A stretch of 64,000 nucleotides of DNA from Zhengitettix transpicula (GCA_037074705.1 CM073590.1:218022746-218086745); one strand, 5' to 3'. Positions 1 through 12,639 are shown, counted from the stretch's first letter. Notes: a model not told the origin generated them from the letters alone. A program made the numbers and translations.

Positions 1-260
1 AACTAATAGGAATTATAAAATGATGCATTATGGCCAAAAACAGTCATGAAAAAACTAAAATTTACATTTAAAAAATAATAAATTTCACTTTACAATAAAA
101 AGTAAAATAAAACATTTTATCTGCATTTTGGATGTGATCATAAGTTATATAATGCAAAGGAAAACGTTCAAATTTATTACAAATATCTTCAATGCGAAAT
201 GAAGAGATCCGAAATATATCGACCAAACGTAGTATTTTACATTAATTTTTATTAACAATA

Positions 261-550
261 ACTAGGTGCCCGTTGTTTCCCGGGTTGCCATAATTAAACT
301 CAGCGACATCCATATCTCCGGATTTTAATCCAATCTCGGTTATTTTGCCTTATTTTTATATAACGCTCCTGAAAATGGCCCCCCTCCCTCCATGTAGAAA
401 GAGATTGAAATTACACTCAAAAATATCTGGAGAAACGCTATTTCATTGACACCAAAAAACTTTATTTAGACAAAAATATTGGCCGTTTTAACATGTTTGA
501 AAATTTCCACCCCTGTCTTTGGGGGTGGTAGTCGTGTCTTATCCCCACAG
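261..550 (+). repeat. Dispersed repeat family B, single decayed unit
   Basis: The unit opens with ACTAGGTGCCCG, then CCCGGGTTGCCAT, a 'gcgacatccatat' stretch, 'ccaatctcggt', a TTATTTT block, 'aatattggccgtttt' and 'gaaaatttccacccc'. The same ordered blocks recur near 36.92, 41.1-42.0 (three units in tandem) and 59.95-60.44 kb (minus strand), which defines the family. No coding potential is seen; the 75-residue frame at 479 lies across it and is not gene-like. The class is not recognised. The copy at 41 kb ends in a tail of a kind common at the 3' ends of insect dispersed elements, so a non-autonomous transposable element is likely. Confidence 0.6.
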
Positions 551-2408
551 TGTTTGTTTCCGGTTCGTAAGGAACACGTCACGTTTACAAAATTTGATCA
601 AATTTTCTCCACTGATGTAGATTTGTATGTGGAACATACATACACACAAAACCGCAAAAACACAAACGTACCGTTTATTTTATTTATTAGAATCAGAATT
701 TTCTGACGAAAAGCCATACATTTATCTAATTATTTATGTTATTGTAAATAGTCAGAATTTTTTCCTTCTTATTACTTTTTTATTCTTAACTGTAATTTAT
801 TAATTTTTTAAAGTAACTTTTAATTAAGTGTATAAAATTATTCTGTTTTTGGCCATATTATTTATTTCATACTTTATAATTATGAATATCATAAATTTTT
901 AATTTCTGTGTAGTAGGAGATTCGTCCAAATGTCTAAGCAAGTATCGTTTAAATGTTTAAATTGATGATATGTGTAAGTATATTATTTCACACTTTTTTA
1001 ATATCCACCTAAATATCTTTTTGATTTGAAATCTATAACTGCATTCTTTCGTGTGTTCTTTTTTGTGAAACGATTCGCAAATTGACGCTTTCATTTAAAG
1101 AGTACTCCCAATGTCACAACAATTTTCTAAACTCGAGGTATCAAATTTTTGGCTTAAATTATTCCTAGTTGAGACCTTCAAATATTCATTAGCGCTTAAT
1201 GCTAAAATCGCAACTTTTAGCACACCTGCGTTCAATAATGACACGTTACCTTGGATTCGATAATGCAATGGCCACGTACAAAACTCCCCTGATAACCAGT
1301 ACAGTTGAAAAAGTAAATTATTACTCTCTGCTTTCATTAATATTTAAATGATTGAAAAACGATCGGAAACATATAATCTGTTTCTTCCATAATGTTGTCT
1401 GTATTAGAAATACAGTTATGAAAATTTAAGACAAAAATCATCTGTCTATGATGCGTAGGAAAATAAAACGACGTAAGGTGTAAATTGAATAATAGGGACT
1501 ATAACTGTTAGGGAATCTATAGTCAGTATTAACAGGGCCTATTTTTTGCTGGTGATCGGAAATGTGCAGTTGTATGCAACCGCGCCTCTTCACTCGCAGA
1601 AACGTATATCAGGTTTTTTTTCTGTATATATGGAGAGACTCAAATCGCATTCGTAACTGGTATCGCATTTCGGACGGCGATTGGACTTGAGTTCATAGCT
1701 CGGTGCTACGATGGCCAACGAGATATTATCGGGTGAGTTTCCTAAAATTGTAGTCTTGTCGCTTAAATAATAAACGTAATATACTGACATGGTATTGTTC
1801 AATCATTGATTTTGAAATATAAAAAATATGTGAAAGAAAACTAACTAAGAGATAAATTTGAGAGTGGTTTTAAGATTAACCAAATACTTATAACAACATT
1901 TCTGAAAAATAAGTAAATTCGAGAAAATTAATAAATCCCATCATTCCCGTGTTCTCTTACATCCATAGTCTTGGAGGACCGACTTGAGACTTTCATGGAT
2001 TATTTCGACCATTTTTCCTGTTTTTACACACGCCAATTTACATAATTCAAATTTTACACATTTTATATTTGACGGACCCCCAAAGCGTCACAAACCAAAC
2101 TGTAATCGCATAAAACCATATTAATTCTATGTAATTAATATTATTTGTAAGGCGACTTGTATTTAGATTAGGGTACAATGTGGATTTATTATTTGTTGAA
2201 TGTATGGAAACTTTTAGAGACGGTTTTGCGATGTTCCATTATCGATGGTGAGCGGATCTTCGTGTTCCCTACTGTTATTCTTTAAACAGATCAAAAGTCA
2301 AGGAGACTTTTTTACCATTTGAATCTCTCTGCTTACAGATTACGCAAACCGACTTCACCGTTCTACTTTATTCCTCTACAAGCAATAGAAAATAGAACAC
2401 ACTAAAAA

Positions 2409-2410
<2 letters not shown>
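551..2410. other. AT-rich stretch, nothing recognised
   Basis: Mostly low-complexity AT-rich DNA. The short frames at 1095-1337 and 1590-1802 on the minus strand have no recognisable motif and no matching frame nearby. No transposon end, RNA gene or promoter could be supported. Confidence 0.5.

Positions 2411-2503
<93 letters not shown>
2411..2503. repeat. Compound (TA)n/(CA)n microsatellite
   Basis: A run of about 21 TA dinucleotides is followed by a short CACACACA block and a second TA run. The 65-residue minus-strand frame across it, with alternating Tyr-Ile, is only a translation of the microsatellite. Confidence 0.95.
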
Positions 2504-2507
<4 letters not shown>

Positions 2508-4214
2508 ATTCGTCCCTGAGTTGAAGTTAGGTGTAATTACAGAATCCTTAGACAAATCACTCACTGCGTACAACTATAATATGAAAATTTGTGGGATTAT
2601 TATAATCGCTAACTTAATATTTTTGTGAACAGAAACTCCAGAAGTGAAACTAGTACATAATTGTACACCTAAATATTCCTACCCAATAACTTGATGTACG
2701 TTAAATATTTACCTCAAAACTGAGGACTGTGTATTTCCATATTAACTGAAATTGACCAAGTCTCAAATAACCTCAATTAAATATAATTCTGGTATAATAT
2801 TTCTGCCAATATATCTAATCTATTGAATTGATAGGTTGCAAATATGGCCGAATAAAGACTGTTTAGATAATACTTTGAATTAATACTCCACGTATTGTGA
2901 ACCACACCAGGTGAACCTTAACCTAATACTAAGCCATACAACGACAACAACTTAAATGCCAAAGATGTTAAGTGATATGTCATAGATGCTGTAAAATATT
3001 AAATCAAAGTATTATCGAAACAATCTGTATTCTGTCATATTTTGAACTTTTCAATTCAATATAGTTATTATTTTCACTATAAAATATTTCAGTAATGAAA
3101 AACTGCTAATAATTCATGCCCACTATTTACATTTAACTATGATTATTCGACGTTTATTAATAAATACAATTATTTTCCATTTACAGAGTATGAGTGTCTC
3201 AGTAGAAATTTTTTAACCTCACTTATTAATGCAAATGGACTGCATTTACATTTTATTTGGAAATAAGTTAAAAATTGATATTTCGGTATATGCCACCCAT
3301 CTTTATGTGCAACAGACAGGTAAAATATTTTTATTTATTGTATTAAATGAGTGCATGTTAGAATCGGAAATAAATATATCCTAATTATTTATTACAAATA
3401 ACATAAATTAGTAAACTAATTCACTATATGTAGTACGAAAAGCTAATTTCTAGAATTTACCTGACGCAGCATCCTTCTCGACTTCAAAGACATTATCTAT
3501 ATCTGTGGAGATACTCCAAAATAATTCCATATGACATTAAACAATGTAAATAAGCCATATGTACTAGTTTTGCAGTTTTTTACCACTGTTGATATGGATT
3601 GTACTTAATTGTTTTTATTATTTGTATATTTTATTTATTTAAGTAATAAACTGATGAAACATTTTACGTACAAAATTTTATTTACTGCAAATTATGAGAA
3701 ATTACTAATCGTTTGCATGTTTCTCTGGAAATAAAAATTAATATCTGACTTCCAAGCTGATATATATTTGGTTGTTGTTTATTCTTCACGCTGTATCAAA
3801 CTTCGATTTTTCATTGTTTTGTCGCTCCGTTATGAGGTATTTCTCAAAGGGCCACAGCACAATGAACATTCACAAGTCTCTTTTCTTTCTAGTCGTAGAA
3901 ACTTTTCTCTGCAGATTTCGAAGTAACGCATGCGCCGGAATTCTCGTACTCCGTTATAAAATGTGATTTTGTAAACTAGAGAATTATTTATTTCCAAAAC
4001 AAACGTTAACTATTGTAGTCGAACTCGGAACTATGAGTCTGATCGTTAAATGATCCCAAAATGATGCCAAAAATTAAAATGTTATTATATTAAAATATTG
4101 AAGGATAACTGAATTACAGAATCTGCATACCACGCATATCGTAAATCCCTTGATCTGATTTTGTCAATGTTTTAATTATACGCACATACGTACAAGTAGC
4201 GGTTACATTCACGG

Positions 4215-4216
<2 letters not shown>
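2504..4216. other. AT-rich stretch, nothing recognised
   Basis: No reading frame with a recognisable motif, no repeat shared with the rest of the window and no structured element was seen. The frame at 3772-3966 is an isolated short ORF with no supporting signal. Confidence 0.5.

Positions 4217-4254
<38 letters not shown>
4217..4254. repeat. (AT)n microsatellite followed by TGTAAT
   Basis: About 19 AT dinucleotides. The bases just after it, TGTAAT, match the bases that begin the LTR-like sequences after the AT tracts at 35.5 kb and, more loosely, 36.65 kb. An LTR-like relic may therefore start at 4255, though the sequence after it is too decayed to trace. Confidence 0.9.
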
Positions 4255-4257
<3 letters not shown>

Positions 4258-4963
4258 AATATTCAAATTATACATTCACGTTGCAACCAATTTAAGTAGA
4301 AAACGAAATTTTTAAAGGGAAAAGGTAATTTATAGGATTTATTCGTTAATTAAACAAATTTTTAAAAAGATAACAAAAAATTATTTATTACAAATTTTTA
4401 ATTACTTTAATTTTTGTTCAATATTTTTTTAAGAAATTGCCACAGCTTCTAATGATACTCATAACCTCAGAGCTGCTTACTAGACCTCTAATAATGATAA
4501 TGATTTGCAATTAGCACCAAAATAGTTACAAAATAAAACACTAATAAATTTACAATAAGAAAATTGTAAAAGTAAATTAACAAAAAACTAGAGACATCTG
4601 ACGGAGAATTATATATACACAAAGGTTTACAAAATAAAGTTTCTACATACCATTTTATTTTCAGCTGCTCTGGTACCGTATGAATTGAGCACTTCACAAT
4701 TATTTACTTTTAAAGAAACTATGTAATTAACTGACCGTAACACTGACTATTTTATAGTTCGTTTCACATCACAAAATTCCGGCCCACTGGAATTATTCCA
4801 TAAAAACGGCCCTCAAACAAGTTTACGAACTTTACGTCGTCCTATTTTTTTTTGATTGTTTAAAGTCCTAAGAAAAACTTCAAAACATTATCGTTTGCAC
4901 TCCAACCCAGACTCGTTCATCAACTTTATCGTTTTTTGTTTGAAGACTACTCGGGTTGGGCTC

Positions 4964-5200
4964 CCAAACTGGTCAAGATCCCAAACCACTCTGGTCAAGA
5001 TCCCAAACCACTCTGGTCAAGATCACAAACCACTCTGGACAAGATCCCAAACCACTCTGGTCAAGATCCCAAACCACTCTGGTCATGATCCCAAACCACT
5101 CTGGTCAAGGTCCCAAACCACACTGGTCAAGATCCCAAACCACACTGGTCAAGATCCCAAACCACACTGGTCAAGATCCCATACCACTCTAACTCGCCAT
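4964..5200 (+). repeat. 22-bp minisatellite, about 9 full units
   Basis: Unit CCAAACCACTCTGGTCAAGA plus TC (22 bp) runs from 4981 to 5178 as nine units with few substitutions, with a partial unit before (4964-4980) and a decayed one after (5179-5200). The last three full units share a CACACTGG variant, so part of the array expanded locally. Because 22 is not a multiple of 3, all three forward frames read the same peptide in rotation (QTTLVKIPNHSGQDPKPLWS), which explains the overlapping 144- and 78-residue frames without a gene. Confidence 0.97.
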
Positions 5201-5764
5201 GACACACTGGTCAGGCTCCAAAAACACACGGTCTGTTTCCGCCAAAGTTCTGTGCGCATTACACTCGCTTTGCCGTCAATAATAGCCTAGAAACATTTTC
5301 AGTCTCTGCATTCTTGCAACGAACAATGCTCTGGTCTCAATAATTACGGCGACAATAATATTAAAGAAAAATTATAAAATAAAACTTATATTTCACATTG
5401 GTAATCACTACTATATATATATATATACCATATAGATACCACCTGAAAATAAACGAAGCCAGATTTCAGAACCTCGATGGTCCAGCACCGGTTCGTACAG
5501 CTTAAAAACTCGGACGTGGTTAAACATGAAGCGTCTGTGAATCACATTCGTTCAGTTACGGTCACAGGATCAGGATTGACCCACAAAAGAAATCAGCAGG
5601 AACCAGGATTACCCACATCTCCATGGACGCAATTTTCGCCCACAAATACCCTTGCAAATTCCTTCAACGCAATAAATTCACTCTATATTAAACCTGTAAA
5701 TTCATAATCATATACTAAATCATAGCCTACGAAAAGGATAGCACTTTACAGTTGGCATTTCAGT

Positions 5765-5905
5765 AGCTTTTGAAACGCGCTTGTGTCGCTTCAGGCTTTT
5801 GTGTTTTTTCCAACCACCTGACGAAAGGAACAAGGATCCCAGAAACATTGTGAGGAATATATATCATCACTTCGTTTTTTTTCTTTATTTGGCTATTCCA
5901 TATAA
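5765..5905 (+). mobile_element. Penelope-like element terminal-repeat fragment
   Basis: It contains the family core CACCTGACGAAAGGAACA followed by AGGATCCCAGAAACATTGTG, then a TTTATTTGGCTATTCC block matching the TCTGTATTGGCTATCTTTC block of other copies. The same ordered blocks occur at 27.9, 28.1, 29.7, 29.95, 30.2-31.0 and 52.3-52.55 kb. CTGACGA...GAAAC has the layout of the hammerhead core reported in PLE terminal repeats, but helix II is poor here. No reverse transcriptase or endonuclease sequence lies beside it, so this is an isolated terminus. Confidence 0.6.
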
Positions 5906-6654
5906 TTATGAAAAATATTTTTGTATATACGACAACACCTAAATGAGGAGTTTTAATAAATAAATTAGAAAAAATTTTAGCCAATGAGTAAATCTAGTAC
6001 ATAAAATGACAAATACAAATTCACGAACCCCAACAGAGATAAATGACTGTTAAAAGTCAAAAGCTTTACACGAAAGAGCCTCCAGTTGTTGAATACAGGC
6101 TCCTTTCCAAAATTATTCTATTTCAGGGTATGAATTTACAATATGATATTGATGTGATACTATATTTATAGTTTCTTTTAATTAATAATAATTTTCTCTT
6201 ATATATTTCTTCATAGGAAAATATAAAATTATGTCTTACTTGTACTCCCGTAGATAAATTAGAAATATGTAGGAACGGGATTTATATCAATCAGATTCAG
6301 TATATTATTGAAGAGAATTATTATACCCGAGAAAACTAACTATTTATAGAACTGTAAAAGGAATTTGAGCTGAAAAACAGGATCAAATATATAAAATATA
6401 TTTTTTTTCATCCAACAGCAGTTTGTTACTGGATATGGAAGGAAATTGAGTTATAAATTTTATTTAACATTCTGTAAGTCTTTTTAACTGAATTATTTCC
6501 AATTGACGTTGATGTGGCAAAATGCATTATCCCCAACGCATTTAATGTTCCACAAAATTTAATACCATACGTAGTGTTGCATTGTGGTTTAACGAGATGC
6601 AAGTCGTGATTGTGTTGCGGCAGTATTGTTTTTACTGTTCATTAACACGCCATG

Positions 6655-6712
6655 TCCGACGAGGCGGTGCAGTGGTAAGTCTCGGGGCTGGTTATGCGGG
6701 ACGATTGGCTTT
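6655..6712 (+). repeat. tRNA-derived SINE 5' fragment (A-box-like)
   Basis: GAGGCGGTGCAGTGGTAAGT followed by CTCGGGGCTGG resembles the 5' end of arthropod tRNA-derived SINEs, with a pol III A-box-like segment (GGTGCAGTGG). No good B box follows at the expected distance, so the copy is truncated or decayed and is not a tRNA gene. Confidence 0.4.
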
Positions 6713-7284
6713 GCGAACATTTTTCCAGTCGGTCTGATTTGTATTGTTTCGAAATTGTTATAGTAAAATGAAGTTTCTGAAGAATTACAAGCGTGGTACG
6801 TCTGTGATAGCCACTTGTCTTTCCAAATGTGTGATGAAAGTCTGATAGCATCAGTCCTCTAATAACTGTGGAAAATAAGGATTAAGATTATGAGTTTAGA
6901 AAGTCTTGAAACTAAACAAAAAATTTATACGGAAGGAGGATGTTAATTGGAAGAAAATTCTGAGGAAGCACAGTCCAGGGTCGTGTAATAATTATGACTA
7001 CAGGTAATAAAACAATATGTAGTATTGATTAAAAGAACTTGTGGACGTTCCCCACCGACGTATGTGTTGAATTGCTGTCTGGCAGGGCATCTATCAACCT
7101 CCAATTGAAAAATTGTACCTACGTCATTTAATAGTTTTATTATTTTTGGATTATTTTCATTTAGTTCAATACTGACCAAACAGAATTGTTGAGAAACACA
7201 AGTGCATATATTTACTTTTACACGACGTTCGTGAAGGAAATCGATGAAAAAAAATTTCCTTTCCCAAAAACCTATTGCATAAAA

Positions 7285-7330
7285 TGATCGGGATGGAAGC
7301 GACGGTCCCTGGTCCGATTCCCGGACCGGT
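7285..7330 (+). repeat. B-box-like tRNA/SINE fragment
   Basis: GGTCCGATTCCCGGACC is close to a pol III B box (GGTTCGANTCC) inside a T-arm-like hairpin (GGTCC/GGACC). No acceptor stem or D-arm could be paired around it, so it is better read as a SINE relic than as a tRNA gene. Confidence 0.35.
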
Positions 7331-7798
7331 CTATATTTTTCCATTCGTAACCTTTAATTCAGTTTCACGGTTAAATTTCATTTGGACGCAATTAATCTGT
7401 TCTTTCGTGTCCTTAATATCTATACCCATGAACTTTCCACTATAAAGACGACTTTTCTGTCGTACTAGTACTCCCGTCTCTTCTACAACTACGGTTAAAC
7501 TCGGCCGTGTCCCACCGTGATGATTTATGCAGATGTGGCCATTCACCCTGAGACTGTATCCCGTTTTGATCCTGAATGAGGCTCTCGGAGGACAGCTTTT
7601 TGACGAGGATCATGCTGTCGAGGGGGTTTGGAGCGAATGGTTCATGACTCGACCTTATTTTTTTTAAAGACGCTCGGAAAAAATATATTTTAAAATTATT
7701 CATCTTTTTGTAACTTATTTCAATATGTTTTACAAAAATTACGTATTACGCCTGATCAATCCTCGTAATACACGAAAAAAAATTAAAACCACAATTTA

Positions 7799-7932
7799 GG
7801 GCACAAAATCAAGGCCTCAGTGGGACTGAAAGGGCACCATTTTGGTCTAATTTCTGCCTCAGGAGAAGACCATCAATGCAAAATTATAATATGGGATACT
7901 AAAAAACTTAAAAGGAGCATTCAAAACAAAAG
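7799..7932 (+). pseudogene. WD40-repeat-like exon or pseudo-exon
   Basis: One forward frame reads GHKIKASVGLKGHHFGLISA, then SGEDHQCKIIIWDTKKLK. This has the order of a WD40 blade: a GH pair, a hydrophobic strand, an SASGED turn and a closing IIIWD. A possible acceptor AG ends at 7799 and a possible donor AAAAG/GTGGGG lies at 7932/7933, giving an exon of about 133 bp. The pyrimidine tract upstream is poor, and no companion exon was found within several kb. Either this is one exon of a host WD40 protein with large introns, or a captured or processed gene fragment next to a mariner relic. The family member cannot be named. Confidence 0.4.
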
Positions 7933-7965
7933 GTGGGGAGTGCTGACGAGAGTAGTATGCTTGTT

Positions 7966-8265
7966 GCATGCATGACAATCCCCGTCCTCTTACAGCCTTA
8001 ACTTGGACTCATTTGGTGGGATGTTTTTGAACCACCCCCTGTATGCCCCTCACTTCTCGCCTACAGATTAGCAACTTTTCACTTCCATAAAGGCACACAT
8101 GGGTGGAATTAAATTTTTCAACTGACGAGCAGGTGTTGAAATAGGTCCTGAAGTGGGGCAAGGAGCTAGCGGAAGAGTTCTTCTAGGAGGGCATAAAGAA
8201 GCTCAGCGTATGCATTGAACAGAATTTAGATTATGCAGAAAAATAGTCAACAAGTGTATCAACAA
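7966..8265 (+). pseudogene. mariner transposase, C-terminal half, frameshifted
   Basis: Across three frames the translation follows the C-terminal half of a mariner (DD34D) transposase: HDNPRPLTA at 7970 (the second catalytic Asp region), then a PPLYAPHFSPTD-like segment in place of the usual PPYSPDLAPSD, then KAHMGGIKFFN near 8090, KWGKELAEEFF near 8155 and a GIKKLSVC...DYAEK end near 8240. Frameshifts, in-frame stops and loss of the third catalytic motif make it inactive. The N-terminal DNA-binding domain and the terminal inverted repeats were not found. Confidence 0.8.
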
Positions 8266-8269
8266 TATC

Positions 8270-8985
8270 GTGTAAAAAGTTTTTCAAATAAACTTTTTCT
8301 AATAAAATATAAAACTCTACTACTCTTACGTTCTGAACATGCCTCGTACTTGTAGTGTTGCGTATAAGATGTCATATGGAAGACAAACTCATATTGATAA
8401 TAAAGAAAGCTAAGATTATAGCGTTAAAAAATTTAATGATTGGAGATTTTAGAGAATATTTTAAAGGACTGGCGTCCTTTTATTAATGCAACTATTAGAC
8501 GAGAAATGCTACCTGGCCCAATAATGAAGCCACAACTTCGTACTACATTCATGGTACTAATGCTAAAGACACATTTTAAGGAGAATGAATGGACTGATTA
8601 AAACTTTTAGCATTTTCACCATCATTTTTATTAAATAAAACAATCAACATAGTAGTGTGGAACGTCATTGACATTAACTTTTACTGCATCTGTAAAATAA
8701 GTCAATGTTATTGGAATCTCGTTAGCTTATTAATAACGAGTCCCGAACTTCAAAATTATTTTTAATAGTATTTTATTTAATAAGACAAAGAAAGACATCG
8801 CACTGAATTATGGATTGCTTCTATTCAGTGTGTTATAATACTGAAGCGACAGGGTTGTGAATGTTTTTCTTACATAAATAATGCATTATTTTGATCTTTC
8901 GATAAAAAAAACTACAGCATGGATAAACATATATTTGGGCACCAAGTATTCAAAATAGTGATTGTTATTGCATATTGTGTGGTGT
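8270..8985. other. AT-rich stretch, nothing recognised
   Basis: It follows the mariner relic and may include its decayed 3' end, but no terminal inverted repeat could be paired. No gene or other repeat was recognised. Confidence 0.4.
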
Positions 8986-8989
8986 CAAT

Positions 8990-9440
8990 AGTACGTCTGA
9001 ATGTGTAATAAATTCGGTAGCGTTTCGAAGCAGGATCCCGGAGGCCCGAGGTGCATATATTCTCCCTTTGATCGCGGACACGCAAATCCTCGGCCGTCTA
9101 TGTATCGGGTCGAATTTACATTTCCATATTGGAGACTACAGATGGCCCCGCAATTCCTCAGGCGTCCGCTGACACAGCCCCCTACTGTAAAACCCCGCGT
9201 TGTTTCGCGCCTGGACATCCGGAAATACGACTGGCGATAAAATCCTGAGGGGGTCGCTGGCTTCCGATCACGTGCAACGCTCTGTCCGGCGTTTATGGAC
9301 CCACTGGAGATTCATCACGGGACCGCGAATACCAAAGGAAAGACCGGCGCAGAGAGAAGCCTGGCCGCGTCACGAAGAAGTGTGTTATACGCAAACTAAT
9401 TGTTTAAAGACGATGAACACTGAATTGGAACCGCTTATAC
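8990..9440. other. GC-rich, CpG-containing island of unknown function
   Basis: About 450 bp that is far richer in G+C and CpG than its flanks. Frames of 65-82 residues are open in several phases on both strands at once (8975-9172 +, 8985-9218 -, 9001-9240 +, 9200-9448 +), which is expected of GC-rich DNA with few stops and does not single out a gene. No domain was recognised. It could be a first exon with promoter, a conserved regulatory block or a fragment of an unrecognised repeat. Confidence 0.4.
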
Positions 9441-9449
9441 CAACTTAAG

Positions 9450-10280
9450 TATTTCGATTATTACTTAAAAAATATAAAAAATTATTAATAAGCTGAGTAA
9501 ACATTGGGTACGGAAAATAACTCAAAAATGATTGAAAAAACATTATTCTATGAAACTACACTTTTCAATTAAAATAGATATATATATTTCACCTTACGTA
9601 ATTACAGAAATATTCAAGGGATGATATACTACAGGCCTAAACCTAACCTATAGTCCTAAATTTGCATTTCTGGTCAGACAGTGCACAAAATTAAACACAT
9701 ACCATATTCTTGGAGGTATAATTAATTTATATTATTCATACGTAAATAATTTCAAAAACCAATAGTAGCAATAAAATCGTATGTTATATTCTGTAACATT
9801 CGATTAACTCCGTGAGACATATTCTGAAGCGTAACATATTTTTTTAAGAAAACAAAAAGCAATTGCGTTAATTCTCCGATTAATGAAAGAAAAGAAGAAT
9901 TAAATAATTTCGACCAAGACCAACTATCGAAGAAGTCTCGTTTTAACTTTGTTAGTCTAGCATTTATAATATTAACAAAACGACAAATAATGACATTGGA
10001 GATATCAAGATAACACAATAAACCTATTACATTTCAAAATTGTTTACTTCATTAAGAGACAGAAATTTAACAATGGAAAAATGTTTAGTATTGCTCCAAT
10101 TGCACAAATTGTAATAATTGATTTTCTGGATTCACTTTTACTTTTTTAAAAAAACGGCATTTATAACCCAAAATTAATTTTTAAACCTAAATCTAAAATT
10201 GTTATATAAAATTGCCGACCAGTGTTTTTCATTTGTAGAAACGTCTATTCTATACGAAGAAAAAATCGATTAAAATAATT
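9450..10280. other. AT-rich stretch, nothing recognised
   Basis: Low-complexity AT-rich DNA. The 88-residue minus-strand frame at 9752-10018 has no recognisable motif. Confidence 0.45.
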
Positions 10281-10287
10281 TTTTTAG

Positions 10288-10418
10288 GGTAACAGGCTAC
10301 ACGAGAGTAATCCACATGGTGGCTACTCCCCTTTAATAGCATAGGAAGGGATCTGAAAGGGGGGATGCGGAAAAGTAGAGGAAGCTAGCCAAGGGTTAAC
10401 TAGGGCCACCGGGCTATT
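10288..10418 (-). repeat. SINE-like family A, 5'-truncated copy
   Basis: Read on the minus strand it ends in GTAGCCTGTTACCCTAAAAA, the terminal motif and A-rich tail of family A. Only the last ~130 bp of the ~500-560 bp element are present, starting at the AGCCCGGTGGCCC block. Truncation at the 5' end with an intact A-rich 3' end is the pattern left by target-primed reverse transcription. Confidence 0.75.
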
Positions 10419-10419
10419 T

Positions 10420-12630
10420 CTAATCAATTTTTACTAGTTATTTAACAAACGTCTTTTACATGGACGGGATCGGAAAAATATTTTAGCTCTGTTTTCAGCT
10501 ATAAAAATTTTAACTTTCATCTTATGCATCTGATGTGCTGCTAATTATAAATTATTTCATTATTTTTTACAAATCCTGATTGTATCTTTTATGTTAATGG
10601 TATGCTTTGACTTCTTTAAGAACGGATATATTGTGTGTGGGCTGAGTAAGACCCAACAAGTCGGAAGCTACCAAATATAATAAACGATTTTATTGGCACT
10701 GCAGTGTTGGTTTTTGGAATTATTTTCTTCATAACAACGACCTTGCAGTCCACATAAATTATTTATACGTTTAAACATGCAAATTTCTGCATGTGCAGGA
10801 CTTCTATATTAACAGTGATTAAGTCGTATAAATAAATTTAATTCCAAATATCCCATAATGGCTTAGTCTTCTTAAATAGGGGAAGAAAGGAAAGAACAAA
10901 GGTTACAGACAACAACAAAACTGAAACGCATATTAATGGCAAGGTAGTGAAGTAATAAATTATGAAAAGGAAGAAATAGACGCTTTCTAAAGAAAATTTT
11001 TGTGGAGACCTGAGAAAGAAAACACAACGCAAGTCTTATCTCACTGGAACATTGCGAGACAAACGACATTATAGTTCACGGCACGTCGACACGTACAGTC
11101 CATTAGCGCCTCTTAATGAAGTGAAGGTTGTAATGACGATAATGAACGATCCCATGTGTATACATTTCTACCTTGTGAGCCGAACATTCAGAGTCCAACT
11201 CACACTCGCATACCAGACAATTATTCACGCGGGAATTGGTGACAGATCGGTCATTGAACTTCGGCAATGCGCGTGACAATAGTAAGTGGAAAAATAAATA
11301 CGAGATAAATGGGTGCAGTCAGCTTCATATTGTATGCATTCTATTTTATGGAATGAAAATAAAACACTTGTGAAGGACATGAAGTTTCGCAAATAAAGTT
11401 TCTATTCAATGATGAAATAAATGCTACCGATTAACTACACTCTGGAAAAAATTTTATATTATATATAATAGCAAACTTTACTTAAAGAAAATTTTTAGTA
11501 AATATATAAATACATTTTCTTCATCATTTTATTATTCGGTTAGTATCCGACAAATGAAGTTTATTTTAAAAAAAGACAAATTTGAATGAATCTTCCATCG
11601 GTTTGCATCTGGGCTTCACGGCTAAATTATCCTTCTTTTCCCGACTGTTAATTATTAGGATTGTGCTACCCTCTGCTGTTTTAACAGTACTTTAGTTCAA
11701 GAATATTCATCAAGTTTTAGATTTAAACAGTTTCCATGTTCATCAACATTTTTGTGGTAATAGATCGTAATCGAAATTAATGGTATTTGTAATAATAAAA
11801 TAAATAGACTCTTTGAACAGCACAATCATCCAATAAATATAGACGATATGAAAAAGTTGCGAATATTTAACAGATAAAAAAATTAAGGATACCTTGGAAA
11901 AACTTGGGAATTTTTTATAATGTGTTTGTAATTATATCTGTTAATACTTAATATTTTTCCGCGTCAAAATTATGATGGATTGGTTAAATAGTAATAATAC
12001 AAGTGTTTTAAGATTATATTTTAATAGAAGTTCAAACTATCAAATGACATTCATAATTCAATTACTACTTTAATAATTAGCTTTAATAATTACGAATCGC
12101 GTTTTCAAAGGTGAATTCTGGGTTCAAAAATCTTTGGTCTTTGTTTTCTGCAATTTACTATGTTAGCTACTTTACTGTGTGAAGTATAGTCAATTTATTG
12201 GATTTTAGGGCTGGCGGCGAAAAGAGATAGTTTCTCTATTTCAACAAGCAAGGATGTCCAAATTCTTCAACAAGGCACGTTCATTTCTCGTAAATATTAT
12301 TTCTCTGCTCACCGTCTCGCAGCTCGAACTATTTCTTATCACGAAGTCTCAGTAACTTTCGTGTTAGCTGCTCGAACATATTTCTTTCGCTGCTAAACAT
12401 TAACTATTCGATTCTGGCTCCCATATTAGGCGAACTGTCTATTAGAGATCGATCAACTACATCCTATTTAAATACAAATAATCTGTAACACCACTTATTC
12501 TGTCTACATTCTCTCATCACGAACTCTTCCAAGCTAACCATCTTCCATTAGATCCTCTACCGCGAATATCTTACTGAACAATCTCTCGAGATGTAAACCA
12601 TTTAAATTTCTCCTCCATCGGCCAGCACCT
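10420..12630. other. AT-rich stretch, nothing recognised
   Basis: Several short frames (10838-11032 -, 10872-11069 -, 11052-11276 +) lack motifs and overlap on opposite strands. Base composition shifts toward the following GC-rich island from about 12.2 kb. Confidence 0.4.
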
Positions 12631-12639
12631 GTCGTAGTT

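Noticed and set aside
2376..2573. 65-residue Tyr-Ile-rich minus-strand frame
   Set aside because: It is the translation of an AT microsatellite.
4856..5290. 144-residue frame with repeated PNHSGQDPKPLWS peptides as a repetitive protein gene
   Set aside because: The peptide is the translation of a 22-bp DNA minisatellite; all three frames read the same motif in rotation and an overlapping frame does the same. No start context, signal or domain supports a gene.
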